Of a stretch of 64,000 nt of DNA, positions 16,120 through 24,159 are shown in pieces. Source of the stretch: Devosia sp. ZB163 (GTDB lineage: Bacteria; Pseudomonadota; Alphaproteobacteria; Rhizobiales; Devosiaceae); contig NZ_JAQRMY010000001.1 in NCBI RefSeq assembly GCF_028613635.1, forward strand, positions 1,158,331 to 1,222,330, given 5' to 3'. Under the pieces are notes generated by a model. That model was not told the origin of the DNA. It saw only the letters and a program-made list of their open reading frames with translations, and made no database searches. The position numbers were made by a program, and so were the translations under genes. Each line of letters begins with the position of its first letter. Position 1 is the stretch's first letter.

Positions 16120-18240
16120 ATGGCAAAGGCTACACCCATGATCGCGCTCAACCTCTCGCGCGACATCCCCTTCAGCCAACTCGTGCTGTCGCAATCGAAT
16201 GTCCGCCGTATTCAGGCCGGCATCTCGATTGAGGATCTTGCCGAGGACATCGCCCGTCGCGGGCTGCTGCAAAGCCTCAATGTCCGGCCGCTGCTCGACG
16301 CCGACGGCAAGGAAACCGGAACGTTCGAAATCCCTGCGGGCGGCCGGCGCTATCGTGCCCTCGAATTGCTGGTGAAACAGAAACGCATGGGGAAGCACCA
16401 GCCAGTGCCCTGTGTCGTCGTCGACGCCGGCAGCGCAATCGCACTCGAGGAAGATTCCCTTGCCGAAAACGTGCAGCGCGCCGACCTGCATCCGCTCGAT
16501 CAATTCAGGGCGTTCGCCGCCTTGCGCGAGAACGGTGTTGATGAGGAGGACATCGCCGCCAGGTTCTTTGTTCCGGTCACCATCGTGCGCCAGCGGCTGA
16601 AACTCGCCGCCGTCTCCCCAAAGCTCCTTGATCACTATGCCGAGGGCACCCTGACGCTCACCCAGTTGATGGCATTCACCGTCAACCCTGACCACGGGCG
16701 CCAGGAGCAGGTCTGGGAGGCGATCCAGCACTCTTGGTCGAAGGAGCCTTTTGCGATCAAGCGCATGCTCACAGAGAACACGGTTCGAGCCAATGACCAG
16801 CGCGTTGGCTTTGTCGGCATCGACGCTTATGTGGCGGCCGGCGGCGCTGTACTGCAGGATCTCTTCGACAATGACGGAGACGGCTGGCTGCAGGATGTCG
16901 CTCTGCTCGACCGCTTGGCCGGCGAGAAACTTGCCGCCGAGGCTGACGGCATCCTCGCCGAGGGCTGGAAATGGATCACGGCCGCCATCCAGCACCCTTA
17001 CGGGCACAGCCAGGGCATGACCCGTGTCTGGGGCGTTCCGGCGGAACTCAGCGATAGTGAGAGAGTAGCCATGGACGCTCTCGTCGCAGATCAGCAGAGG
17101 ATCGAGGACGAGTACGCCGACGCCGATGAGTTGCCCGAGGAGATCGACGCCCGCCTGGGCGAGATCGAGACCCAGCTCGAAAGTTTCGAGAACCGGCTGG
17201 CCGTCTTCAACCCCGAGCAGGTCGCCCATGCCGGTGTGTTCGTGTCGATTGACCAGAACGGGTCTCTGCTGGTCGAGCGCGGGTTCCTTCGTCCCGAGGA
17301 CGCCGAAGCCCTCCGCTCGGACAGCAACAAAGAGGACACCCACGACAGCGCTCGGGAGGAACAGGAGCCCGGCGACACGGTCGATACCAACGGTAGCGCT
17401 CCGCCCGCGGACAGCGATGCTGACGATGAGGAGGAAGGAGATGGCGGTAAACCGCTGCCCGAGCGGCTGCTGGGTGAACTAACGGCGTTCCGGACGTTGG
17501 CACTTCGCGACGCGGTGGCCGAGCATCCCGATACTGCGCTGACCCTGCTGCTCCAGCAACTGGTCACCGACCGCTTCTACTATCGTTCGTTCGGTGGCTG
17601 CCTGCAAGTCGCGCTGCATGAGCAGCACTTTCCGTTCCAGGGCAATAATCTCACGGACAGCGTGCCGGCGAGGACGATCGCCGAGCGGCATGAGAACTGG
17701 AAAGCCGATATCCCCGAGGATCGTGAGGCGCTCTGGGACTGGCTCGCGGGTCTCGACGCCCATAGCCGCCTATCGTTGTTGGCGCATTGCCTGTCGTTCG
17801 GCGTCACCGCATTGCACGAACGGACCGATCGCTTCAGCAACCCTTCGGGCGCCGCGATCCAGCGACGGTTGGAGGATGCCGATCGCCTCGCGGCCGCAGT
17901 CGCGCTCGACGTGGCCGAAGCGGGCTGGGCCCCGACCGTCGACACGTACCTTGGTCGGGTGACGAAAGCGCAGATCCTCGACGCGGTGCGGGAGGCAAAG
18001 GGCCAGCGGGCGGGCGACCGGATCGAGCACCTCAAGAAGGCGGAGATGGCCCAACTCGCGCAGGAACTGATCGCCGATTCCGGTTGGTTGCCCGCGGCAT
18101 TGCGCACTCCGGGTCTCTCCACTCCGCCCGCACTGGAGGCCGAGTTTCCCGTCGAAGATGCGGAAGTCTCGGTCGATCCTGCCCTCGAACATGATGTCCG
18201 TGCCGAACTGGCAGACATCCATCCCGTCGCAGCCGAGTAG
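16120..18240 (+). CDS. ParB/Spo0J-family protein with long C-terminal extension
   Basis: A 706-residue protein whose first 200 or so residues form a ParB-type core: SQSNVRR, the nucleotide/clamp motif PAGGRRYRALELL and SLAENVQRADLHPLDQFRAF, then a helix-turn-helix region (EDIAARFFVPVTIVRQRLKLA). The remaining 450 residues include an acidic hinge (about 400-455) and a helical domain ending in another acidic tail. This is much longer than chromosomal ParB (about 290 aa) and matches the large ParB-like proteins of integrative elements, which may act in replication or transcription control. Start ATG 16120 has GGAG at proper spacing. Confidence 0.85.
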   Translation: MAKATPMIALNLSRDIPFSQLVLSQSNVRRIQAGISIEDLAEDIARRGLLQSLNVRPLLDADGKETGTFEIPAGGRRYRALELLVKQKRMGKHQPVPCVVVDAGSAIALEEDSLAENVQRADLHPLDQFRAFAALRENGVDEEDIAARFFVPVTIVRQRLKLAAVSPKLLDHYAEGTLTLTQLMAFTVNPDHGRQEQVWEAIQHSWSKEPFAIKRMLTENTVRANDQRVGFVGIDAYVAAGGAVLQDLFDNDGDGWLQDVALLDRLAGEKLAAEADGILAEGWKWITAAIQHPYGHSQGMTRVWGVPAELSDSERVAMDALVADQQRIEDEYADADELPEEIDARLGEIETQLESFENRLAVFNPEQVAHAGVFVSIDQNGSLLVERGFLRPEDAEALRSDSNKEDTHDSAREEQEPGDTVDTNGSAPPADSDADDEEEGDGGKPLPERLLGELTAFRTLALRDAVAEHPDTALTLLLQQLVTDRFYYRSFGGCLQVALHEQHFPFQGNNLTDSVPARTIAERHENWKADIPEDREALWDWLAGLDAHSRLSLLAHCLSFGVTALHERTDRFSNPSGAAIQRRLEDADRLAAAVALDVAEAGWAPTVDTYLGRVTKAQILDAVREAKGQRAGDRIEHLKKAEMAQLAQELIADSGWLPAALRTPGLSTPPALEAEFPVEDAEVSVDPALEHDVRAELADIHPVAAE

Positions 18241-18267
18241 TCAGGCTTTCAATCAATCCCATCAATC

Positions 18268-18290
18268 GGGCCCGGCCTTGCGTCGGGCCC
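18268..18290 (+). promoter_or_regulatory. Hairpin leader of the 143-aa gene
   Basis: GGGCCCG (18268-18274) and CGGGCCC (18284-18290) form a 7-bp perfect stem 19 bp before the TTG start; ATGGAGG follows. Confidence 0.45.
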
Positions 18291-18309
18291 CTCTGATATG
18301 GAGGCTCAC

Positions 18310-18741
18310 TTGGCCGAATATCCGCTGCGGTTTTCCGTCGCCCTCGACACCGGCACCGCCGCCAACGCCGCAGAGGCGATTGCGCTTTACGCGGCGCTTG
18401 CCAGCACCGTCGCCGAGGACTTCATCGCCCCCGGCTTCGTCGTCGGCCCACATCCCGCTCTCCGTTCATCGACCATATGGATCCACGACCTGAACGGCCG
18501 TGGCGACCCTGAGCGGGTCGTTACCTTCGTCACCCGCTGTGCCGAACTGTTCGGGCTTGAGGGCAAATGGGGCTTTCAGTGGGCCAACACCTGCTCCGAA
18601 CCATTGCTCGATGCGTTCGGTGGCGGCGCCCTGGTCCTGAACCTCGCCACCGGCGAGGTCGTCGACGCCGTTCACACCGACGCCTGGCTTCCCGTCCGGC
18701 TCGACGACGATGCCGCGGGGGATGCCGCGCGGCAGCGTTGA
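18310..18741 (+). CDS. Hypothetical element protein (143 aa)
   Basis: An unrecognised soluble protein. I prefer TTG 18310 because GGAGG lies 5 nt upstream and the leader layout matches neighbouring genes; ATG 18298 in the same frame would add four residues. The sequence has a helical Ala-rich N-terminal half (AANAAEAIALYAALASTVAED) and a mixed C-terminal half with WGFQWANTCSEPLLDAFGGG and ATGEVVDAVHTDAWLPV. It lies between the ParB-like and Toprim genes, which suggests a maintenance-related role. Confidence 0.65.
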   Translation: MAEYPLRFSVALDTGTAANAAEAIALYAALASTVAEDFIAPGFVVGPHPALRSSTIWIHDLNGRGDPERVVTFVTRCAELFGLEGKWGFQWANTCSEPLLDAFGGGALVLNLATGEVVDAVHTDAWLPVRLDDDAAGDAARQR

Positions 18742-18764
18742 ACCTTCGCAATCCACCCCTCATC

Positions 18765-18788
18765 CGGGCTCGCCATCTGGCGGGCCCG
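18765..18788 (+). promoter_or_regulatory. Hairpin leader of the Toprim gene
   Basis: A 10-bp stem with one G-T wobble (CGGGCTCGCC with GGCGGGCCCG) and an ATCT tetraloop, followed by TTCGTTTTCGGAG and ATG 18810. Confidence 0.5.
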
Positions 18789-18809
18789 TTCGTTTTCGGA
18801 GAACAGAAT

Positions 18810-19847
18810 ATGCTCTACACCCCTAACGAGGTGGCGGTCGAACTCGCGCGTCGTGCCGAAGCCGTATGCCGACGCTACCTCTCCAACGGACAACGCCAGG
18901 GGCGCTATTGGATTGTCGGCGACGTCCGCAACGCACCCGGCAGTTCCATGTTCGTCCGTCTCGTCGGCCCTGTCCGCGGTCGCGGGGCGGCGGGCCGGTG
19001 GACCGATGCCGCGACGGGCGAACGTGGCGACCTGATCGATGTCATCCGGGCCTCGCTCGGCCTCGCAGAATTCCGGCATGCCATGGACGAAGCCCGACGA
19101 TACCTCCTGATGACTCCAGCGAGCCCACAGCCGTTGATCACCCTGAACAGGTCGCCGGCACCCACCGGATCGCCCGAAGCTGCCCGTCGGCTGCTCGCCA
19201 TATCGAACCCCATCGGCGGCACGCTTGCAGAGACCTACCTGCGCGGTCGCGGCATCATCGATCTTCGCCATTCTAGCGCCCTGCGTTTCCATCCACGTTG
19301 CTACCATATGCCCGCACAAGGGCCGACCGAGACGTGGCCTGCAATGATCGCTGCCGTGACCGACCTCTCTGGCAATGTCACCGGGGTGCACCGCACCTGG
19401 CTGGCACGGGACGGCAGCGGCAAGGCACCACTCGACACACCGCGCCGCGCCATGGGCGAACTGCTCGGGCACGCGGTACGCTTCGGCACTGTATCCGACG
19501 CCTTGGTGGCTGGCGAAGGCATCGAGACGGTGCTGTCGCTGCGGCAGGTCATGCCCGAACTGCCGATGGCCGCATGCCTTTCGGCCGCCCATCTGGGCGC
19601 CTTGGCGTTCCCGCCGACACTGCGCCGGCTCTATGTCGCCTGCGACGACGATGCCGCGGGTGAGGCCGCCTGGATCGCTCTCGCCCAACGAGCTCGCGCC
19701 ATAGGCATCCAGCCGATAATGCTCTCGTCACGGCTGCAGGACTTCAACGATGACCTTGTCCTGCTCGGTATCGACGCGCTCAGGACCTCGATGCGGGAGC
19801 AGCTTGCTATCGAGGACGTCCTCCGCTTTCTCGGCTCACCGGCATAA
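18810..19847 (+). CDS. Toprim-domain primase-like protein (DUF7146 type)
   Basis: A 345-residue protein. The N-terminal half carries the DUF7146-like region (RYWIVGDVRN, GRWTDAATGERGDLIDVI). The C-terminal half is a Toprim fold with the Glu motif VAGEGIETVLSL and the DxD-type motif YVACDDDAAGEAAW. Toprim proteins of mobile elements act as primases or other nucleotidyl-transfer and nicking enzymes; a primase serving conjugation or replication is most likely. ATG 18810 has CGGAG 8 nt ahead. The frame stays open upstream, but that part overlaps the preceding gene. Confidence 0.85.
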   Translation: MLYTPNEVAVELARRAEAVCRRYLSNGQRQGRYWIVGDVRNAPGSSMFVRLVGPVRGRGAAGRWTDAATGERGDLIDVIRASLGLAEFRHAMDEARRYLLMTPASPQPLITLNRSPAPTGSPEAARRLLAISNPIGGTLAETYLRGRGIIDLRHSSALRFHPRCYHMPAQGPTETWPAMIAAVTDLSGNVTGVHRTWLARDGSGKAPLDTPRRAMGELLGHAVRFGTVSDALVAGEGIETVLSLRQVMPELPMAACLSAAHLGALAFPPTLRRLYVACDDDAAGEAAWIALAQRARAIGIQPIMLSSRLQDFNDDLVLLGIDALRTSMREQLAIEDVLRFLGSPA

Positions 19848-20169
19848 CGCAGGAGCGTGCGTGTCGCCACGTTCACACCGCGCAACCCTCTCGCTGCGCC
19901 GCGCCCGGCCTTCCAGAGGGCGATCGAGCCCACGGGCAGCTCGGTACGGCAACGGCTCCTGCCGGCTATTTTCCGGCGGCGCGCCCCTGGTGTGCGACGA
20001 CCGGCCAGCAGACCAACGCCGTTCCATCGCGAAGCAAAATAGCCCGCCTCCGCCATCCTCCGCTTTCGCTCCGTCCCGCCGCTTCGCTCCGGGTGCCGCC
20101 CGTCCCGCCCCTGGGCTTTCGTCGCCATGAAGGCCGCGAGGGTCGCGGCTAACCGACAGGAGCAGCCCC
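19848..20169 (+). other. Intergenic stretch with DUF2493 leader hairpin
   Basis: No convincing coding sequence. It is C/G-rich with repeated CCGCTTCGCTCC-like strings. At its end GCCGCGA and TCGCGGC form a 7-bp hairpin (20132-20148) ahead of ACAGGAG and the DUF2493 ATG, in keeping with the leader layout of the upstream genes. Confidence 0.5.
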
Positions 20170-21090
20170 ATGTACGACCGCGACGACATCGAACATCACG
20201 ATGCCTCTCCAACGGCCCATATCATCAGCGAACTCGAGCTCCATGGCTGGAGACCATCTGGCGACGACATCGACACTCGACCAATGCCCGAAGACTATGT
20301 GCTCGCCGGCGCAATCAGCGACGTCTTCGACGCTATGGTTTCGAGCTTCGCCGACACTGCGCTCGACGCGGATCTCGAGGAACTACTCTGGTCGATCACG
20401 AACGGCTTCCATCGCGCGGCCGCCCGGATCGAGCGGCAGCTCGACGACAACGAGCAGTCCCAGCGCCGGCTACAACAGGAGCAGGACGGCACCGAAGTGA
20501 AGGCAGTCGAACTCGAGCGGCTGCTGACCACAGGCGAGTTGCTGATTGCCCGACGCGATGCGCTCGAACTAATGCGCGATCAGGCCGCCGAAAAGTTTGA
20601 GCACCAAACCGGCTCACCCTGGCGACCGCGCAACGGTTCGGTGGTCAACCACAGGGCCCTAACGTCCGCTCTCGTTGATAGCCGCGACTACCTGGCGGCA
20701 AGAAAGCGGGCCGACACGAAGGTCATGCTTCCGATCGGACCGAAGATCGCCCTCACCGGTGGCCTCGACTTCAACGATCACCGTCTGATCTGGGAAACAC
20801 TCGACAAGGTCCATGCCAAGCACAAGGACATGGTTTTAGTTCACGGCGGCAGCGCGAAAGGGGCCGAGTTGATCGCCGCCAAATGGGCCGATACCCAGAA
20901 AATCAGCCAGATTGCTTTCAAGCCCGATTGGACGGCGCATGGAAAGGCAGCCCCATTCCGCCGCAACGACCAGATGCTCGACATCTTTCCCATCGGCGTC
21001 CTGGTCTTCCCTGGATCTGGAATTCAGCACAATTTGCGCGACAAGGCCCGTAAGCTCGGTATTCCCGTCTGGTCAGTCGGGGGCGCATAA
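20170..21090 (+). CDS. DUF2493 (SLOG/YspA-like) protein
   Basis: A 306-residue protein with an N-terminal helical region specific to element-borne members and a C-terminal DUF2493 domain of the SLOG (nucleotide-derivative binding) superfamily: KIALTGGLDFNDHRLIWETL, then VLVHGGSAKGAELIAAKWA and VLVFPGSGIQHNLRDKARK. The GGSAKGAE and PGSG loops are the expected ligand-binding positions. SLOG proteins bind or process nucleotide derivatives; the in vivo role on integrative elements is unknown. Start ATG 20170 follows AGGAG. Confidence 0.85.
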   Translation: MYDRDDIEHHDASPTAHIISELELHGWRPSGDDIDTRPMPEDYVLAGAISDVFDAMVSSFADTALDADLEELLWSITNGFHRAAARIERQLDDNEQSQRRLQQEQDGTEVKAVELERLLTTGELLIARRDALELMRDQAAEKFEHQTGSPWRPRNGSVVNHRALTSALVDSRDYLAARKRADTKVMLPIGPKIALTGGLDFNDHRLIWETLDKVHAKHKDMVLVHGGSAKGAELIAAKWADTQKISQIAFKPDWTAHGKAAPFRRNDQMLDIFPIGVLVFPGSGIQHNLRDKARKLGIPVWSVGGA

Positions 21091-21584
21091 GCGCCTTCGA
21101 CCTGCAGCGATACAACCCTAGTGCTTGGCCCGCTGCCTCCTGTACCAGCACCAGTCCTTCTCGGGATATCCGAAACGTCGACCGCGACGCCCTACCTCGC
21201 AGCCACGGAACAGGAACGAAGGACAGCAGCCGTGACGCCACTTAGCGCTCACTCGCCAGGCCATCGCCATAACCACTCGAGATCCGCGGCCACGCCAACA
21301 TCTCCAAGACCCGTGTCGCAGCCCTCTCCATCCCGGCCTGACTGACTGGCTGATCTGGCTGTAGGACGGCTTCGCCTCGACCAGCTTTGCTTCAACGGCG
21401 GCGCCGAACTTTCTTCCCCTGCCGGCTCTGCCGGCATTCCTCGCGGGAAAGCCAAGAAAGTTCTATGCCGCCGTCCTCCGCTGCGCTGCGGCCCGTTGGG
21501 TGAAGCACCGGTCGCCTGCAGCCTGTCGATCGCCATCGAGGCCGCGATGGCGCGGGCTCGGAACATCAGATCAAGGAGACTACC
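21091..21584 (+). other. Non-coding stretch with nested inverted repeat
   Basis: About 490 bp between DUF2493 and DUF736 without a convincing gene. It contains a nested inverted repeat at 21406-21463 and, nearer the DUF736 start, a hairpin with arms CGCCATCG and CGATGGCG ahead of AAGGAG. Replication-origin or transfer-origin function is possible but unproven. Confidence 0.5.
21406..21463. repeat. Nested inverted repeat
   Basis: Outer perfect 10-bp arms GAACTTTCTT (21406-21415) and AAGAAAGTTC (21454-21463) enclose a 7-bp hairpin TGCCGGC-TCT-GCCGGCA (21420-21436). Such a structure can extrude as a cruciform. Confidence 0.65.
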
Positions 21585-21902
21585 ATGGCGACCATCGGCA
21601 CCTTCAAGAAGTCCGGCAACGAACTCACCGGCGAGATCATCACCCTCTCGGTCCAGGCCAAGAACGTCCGCATCGTCCCCGAGGCCAGCCCGGCAAACCA
21701 GAACGCCCCGACCCACCGCGTCTTCGTGGGCAAAGCCGAGATCGGCGCCGCCTGGACCAAAAAGTCGAACGAGGGACGCAGTTACCTCTCGGTCAAGCTC
21801 GACGATCCGAGCTTCGCAAGTCCGATTTACGCAAACCTCTTCGACGACGACGACACCGGAGCGACGCTCGTCTGGTCAAGGCCGGCGCGAAAGGCGGAGT
21901 AA
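21585..21902 (+). CDS. DUF736 family protein
   Basis: A 105-residue protein beginning MATIGTFKKSGNELTGEIIT, the standard DUF736 opening, with NVRIVP, GKAEIGAAWTK and the late YLSVKLDDPSF and YANLF motifs. The family is a hallmark of alphaproteobacterial plasmids and integrative elements and has no established function. ATG 21585 follows AAGGAG at ideal spacing. A strong hairpin follows the stop. Confidence 0.92.
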   Translation: MATIGTFKKSGNELTGEIITLSVQAKNVRIVPEASPANQNAPTHRVFVGKAEIGAAWTKKSNEGRSYLSVKLDDPSFASPIYANLFDDDDTGATLVWSRPARKAE

Positions 21903-21908
21903 GATTGG

Positions 21909-21933
21909 GAGGCGCTCCCTCGGAGCGCCTCCG
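21909..21933. terminator. Bidirectional hairpin between DUF736 and the convergent 574-aa gene
   Basis: Perfect 11-bp stem GGAGGCGCTCC / GGAGCGCCTCC with a CTC loop. It sits between two converging genes; there is no long T-run on either side. Confidence 0.6.
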
Positions 21934-21961
21934 TCCCCCTACAAACCGAGAGATGTTCGGT

Positions 21962-23686
21962 TCACGCTATTTTGGTGTCGTCCTCTAGAATGCCGATAGC
22001 TTCCCTCCAGACAGCCAACGCCGAACCCGAGGGATCCATCGCTTCAAGGACGGCCTTGATTACTGCCTCATCAGGCCGAGCTCCCCAGACCATCAACTCC
22101 GGGTCGTGCTCAAGCTCCATCCTGTAACGCTCAAGTGCGGCTGGCACCGTCGGAACTTCGTTTGGCACCCCCCCGGTCCGACGCTTGATGTCCGCCTCAT
22201 AGACTACACCCTCATCGAAGCGCGCAGCCAGTTCGCGATACCAGTCGAGCGTCGGAGTGGCTACTTTCTCAAGCATTTCCTTCCGCAATGGTCCGTAGTT
22301 GCCGCCTCGCTCAAGCAACTTGGCATGACGGACATGGAACATCTCGGTGAGGGCGCGCAGCTTCACCGAGCTATCGCGAAGGCTCCAGAGCCGTTCAAGA
22401 ACGCGCTGACGCCCCTCCTCCAAACGTCCCGTCGTCTTCCTCTGATGTTCGGAGGCGTACATGACCGGCGAGCCGCGATCGAGATAGTGGGCGTTGGCAG
22501 GCGGCCGCTCCGTGTCTTCGCCATCATTGGGATCGAGCAGTTCCACTTTAGCGATGTGGATACTTCTCCAACGCAGCTTCCACTTCAGGATGCGCAGCAC
22601 ATGCCGGGCGTGCTTGGCGCCTTCAAGTGCGGCATCGACAGCTTCCTTCTGCAAATCGACCCCGACGTCGCCCGGCATGGCAATCTCGTTCAACCCTTCG
22701 CCACCCCGCGTCGGCGCCAGCAACTCGAAGATGGTGCGTCCGAATTCGAGGAGCGGACTGGGCCTAGTCCAACTGGCGATTGTCTCGCCGGACTGATTAT
22801 TCCTTTGACGATCCGTCATCTGGAATTCGATCTCGAGGAAGCGCGCAGCGCGACGCGCAGTAGTCGCCAGGTTTTTACGTGCTTCCACGAAACCCTGTCC
22901 TTCCTCGGGGAGTCCCTTCTGCATGGGGGATGTTTCCTTCCCAGAAAGCAGATCTCGAGCCCCTTTGAGGCTTGCGAAAATGCCTCCTGCGAAAGGCTCT
23001 GCATTTTCGATCGCCTGTCGCGACCGCTCTCCAAGCTCCCACGTTGCCTGATCGACACGAAGGCTTGCCGGCGCGCCAAACTTGCTTGCCAGGGCGAACT
23101 TGCGCTTGAGCTTGCGCGAATTAGCCGCTTCATCGGCGGTTAGATGCGACGGGTCGTGAAAACCGAAAACTGTCTCGTCGTGATCCTCCGGAACGGCCGT
23201 TCCTTCCGCATCAACATTCTTCTCACCGAGTTCGACGAACCGCAGGTCATCCCTACGCGGCCTACCATCCAGCGGATCAGGAAAGGACACCAACAGCGGT
23301 CCCAACACGCCCTTCTTCTCGAGCGCGTCCACAACATCGGTCGGGATCGGGCGATCGCCGAGCCTGGGCTGCTTCCGGCCGGGCTTGAGATCCCAGCCGA
23401 AAACCTCGCCGATGCGCTCCAGTTGCTTGATGAGAGAGATGCGGCTACGCGGATGCTCGCCCAACGTGGTCCCATCGGTCTTAGCTGCAGGATCGAGCGC
23501 CACGTTCCAATCGAGCGCCGACCAAAGATATCCAGCCAACAATTCGACGCTCTGCGCGGAGGTCAGTTTCCGACGCGGCTGTCCGATACGTTCGAAAACC
23601 TCGGACATGTACTCGGCGAACTCTTCCGCCTCGCACGTGGCGAGAGGTGTGGTTTCAATTAAATTAACGACCGTTGAAATATTCAT
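21962..23686 (-). CDS. Large hypothetical protein (574 aa)
   Basis: Not recognised. A soluble, highly charged and mainly helical protein with no signal peptide or membrane segment. Features seen: an N-terminal helical region with SVELLAGYLWSALDWNV, a middle part rich in Arg/Lys (NSRKLKRKFALASKFG, TTARRAARFLEIEFQ) and a helical region near residue 430 (GRLEEGRQRVLERLWSLRDSSVKLRALTEMFHVRHA, split here by description only). No P-loop or nuclease motif is evident. The upstream region is markedly AT-rich relative to the rest of the element. It is transcribed after the small 131-aa gene and may form a module with it. Confidence 0.7.
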   Translation of the reverse strand: MNISTVVNLIETTPLATCEAEEFAEYMSEVFERIGQPRRKLTSAQSVELLAGYLWSALDWNVALDPAAKTDGTTLGEHPRSRISLIKQLERIGEVFGWDLKPGRKQPRLGDRPIPTDVVDALEKKGVLGPLLVSFPDPLDGRPRRDDLRFVELGEKNVDAEGTAVPEDHDETVFGFHDPSHLTADEAANSRKLKRKFALASKFGAPASLRVDQATWELGERSRQAIENAEPFAGGIFASLKGARDLLSGKETSPMQKGLPEEGQGFVEARKNLATTARRAARFLEIEFQMTDRQRNNQSGETIASWTRPSPLLEFGRTIFELLAPTRGGEGLNEIAMPGDVGVDLQKEAVDAALEGAKHARHVLRILKWKLRWRSIHIAKVELLDPNDGEDTERPPANAHYLDRGSPVMYASEHQRKTTGRLEEGRQRVLERLWSLRDSSVKLRALTEMFHVRHAKLLERGGNYGPLRKEMLEKVATPTLDWYRELAARFDEGVVYEADIKRRTGGVPNEVPTVPAALERYRMELEHDPELMVWGARPDEAVIKAVLEAMDPSGSALAVWREAIGILEDDTKIA

Positions 23687-23724
23687 GAATTGTACTACCG
23701 AATAATATCTCGCACTGGGCCAGT

Positions 23725-24120
23725 TTACTCATCGTATTCAGACATTCTAGATTTGATTAAACTTCTTGCTTCTGCCAGCCGACCGACGAGCCCGGTCTTT
23801 GGTGGCGCCGACTGTCGAGGAGTCGGCCCCATCGGCAACCGGACGTTTTCGACGATCGGCGGCAACACACTCATGTTGGTCGCCGCGGATTTCTTCTTGC
23901 AGCGCAGATAGACGGCATTGAGTTGTCGCCGGGACAGCGGGCGTCCACTTCTCTGCGTCACGCCGGCCCGAGCGAGTGCCGCTGCAATGGAAGACCAGGT
24001 GAGCCCCTGTTTGATAAGGTCATCGAACAGCGAGAGGCGCTGCCTGACAACTCTCTCAAAAGGTACGTCTGCCGGCCAGTCGGCCACTAGCTTGTCGTAT
24101 CGTGCGGTCATCGGAGCCAT
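23725..24120 (-). CDS. Small putative DNA-binding protein
   Basis: A 131-residue basic protein. Residues 27-75 form a helix-turn-helix-like pattern (LFDDLIKQGLTWSSIAAALA, then GRPLSRRQLNAVYLRCKKK) of the kind found in element-encoded regulators and recombinase linkers. The C-terminus is Pro/Arg-rich, then helical (RLAEARSLIKSRM). The start may be ATG 24120 or the in-frame ATG three codons later. It lies 38 bp downstream of the 574-aa gene's upstream region and shares its direction. Confidence 0.6.
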   Translation of the reverse strand: MAPMTARYDKLVADWPADVPFERVVRQRLSLFDDLIKQGLTWSSIAAALARAGVTQRSGRPLSRRQLNAVYLRCKKKSAATNMSVLPPIVENVRLPMGPTPRQSAPPKTGLVGRLAEARSLIKSRMSEYDE

Positions 24121-24130
24121 CCGTTAGGAA

Positions 24131-24152
24131 GAAGGGGCCGTACGGCCCCTTC
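24131..24152. terminator. Perfect palindrome between DUF3987 and the 131-aa gene
   Basis: A 22-bp perfect palindrome (GAAGGGGCCGT then ACGGCCCCTTC) lies 8 bp past the DUF3987 stop. It may be a terminator hairpin or a protein-binding site. Confidence 0.5.
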
Positions 24153-24159
24153 GTCATGT

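Noticed and set aside
17841-17856. CTTCGGGCGC string as tRNA-end repeat
   Set aside because: Only ten bases and inside the ParB-like gene.
18672-19688. Long antisense frame over the Toprim gene
   Set aside because: The plus strand has clear Toprim motifs and ribosome site; the antisense protein has none.
22157-22180. C-run (CACCCCCCCGG) as a fourth copy of the triplicated motif
   Set aside because: It lacks both CCTCCGGG and CTTAAG and lies inside a coding sequence.
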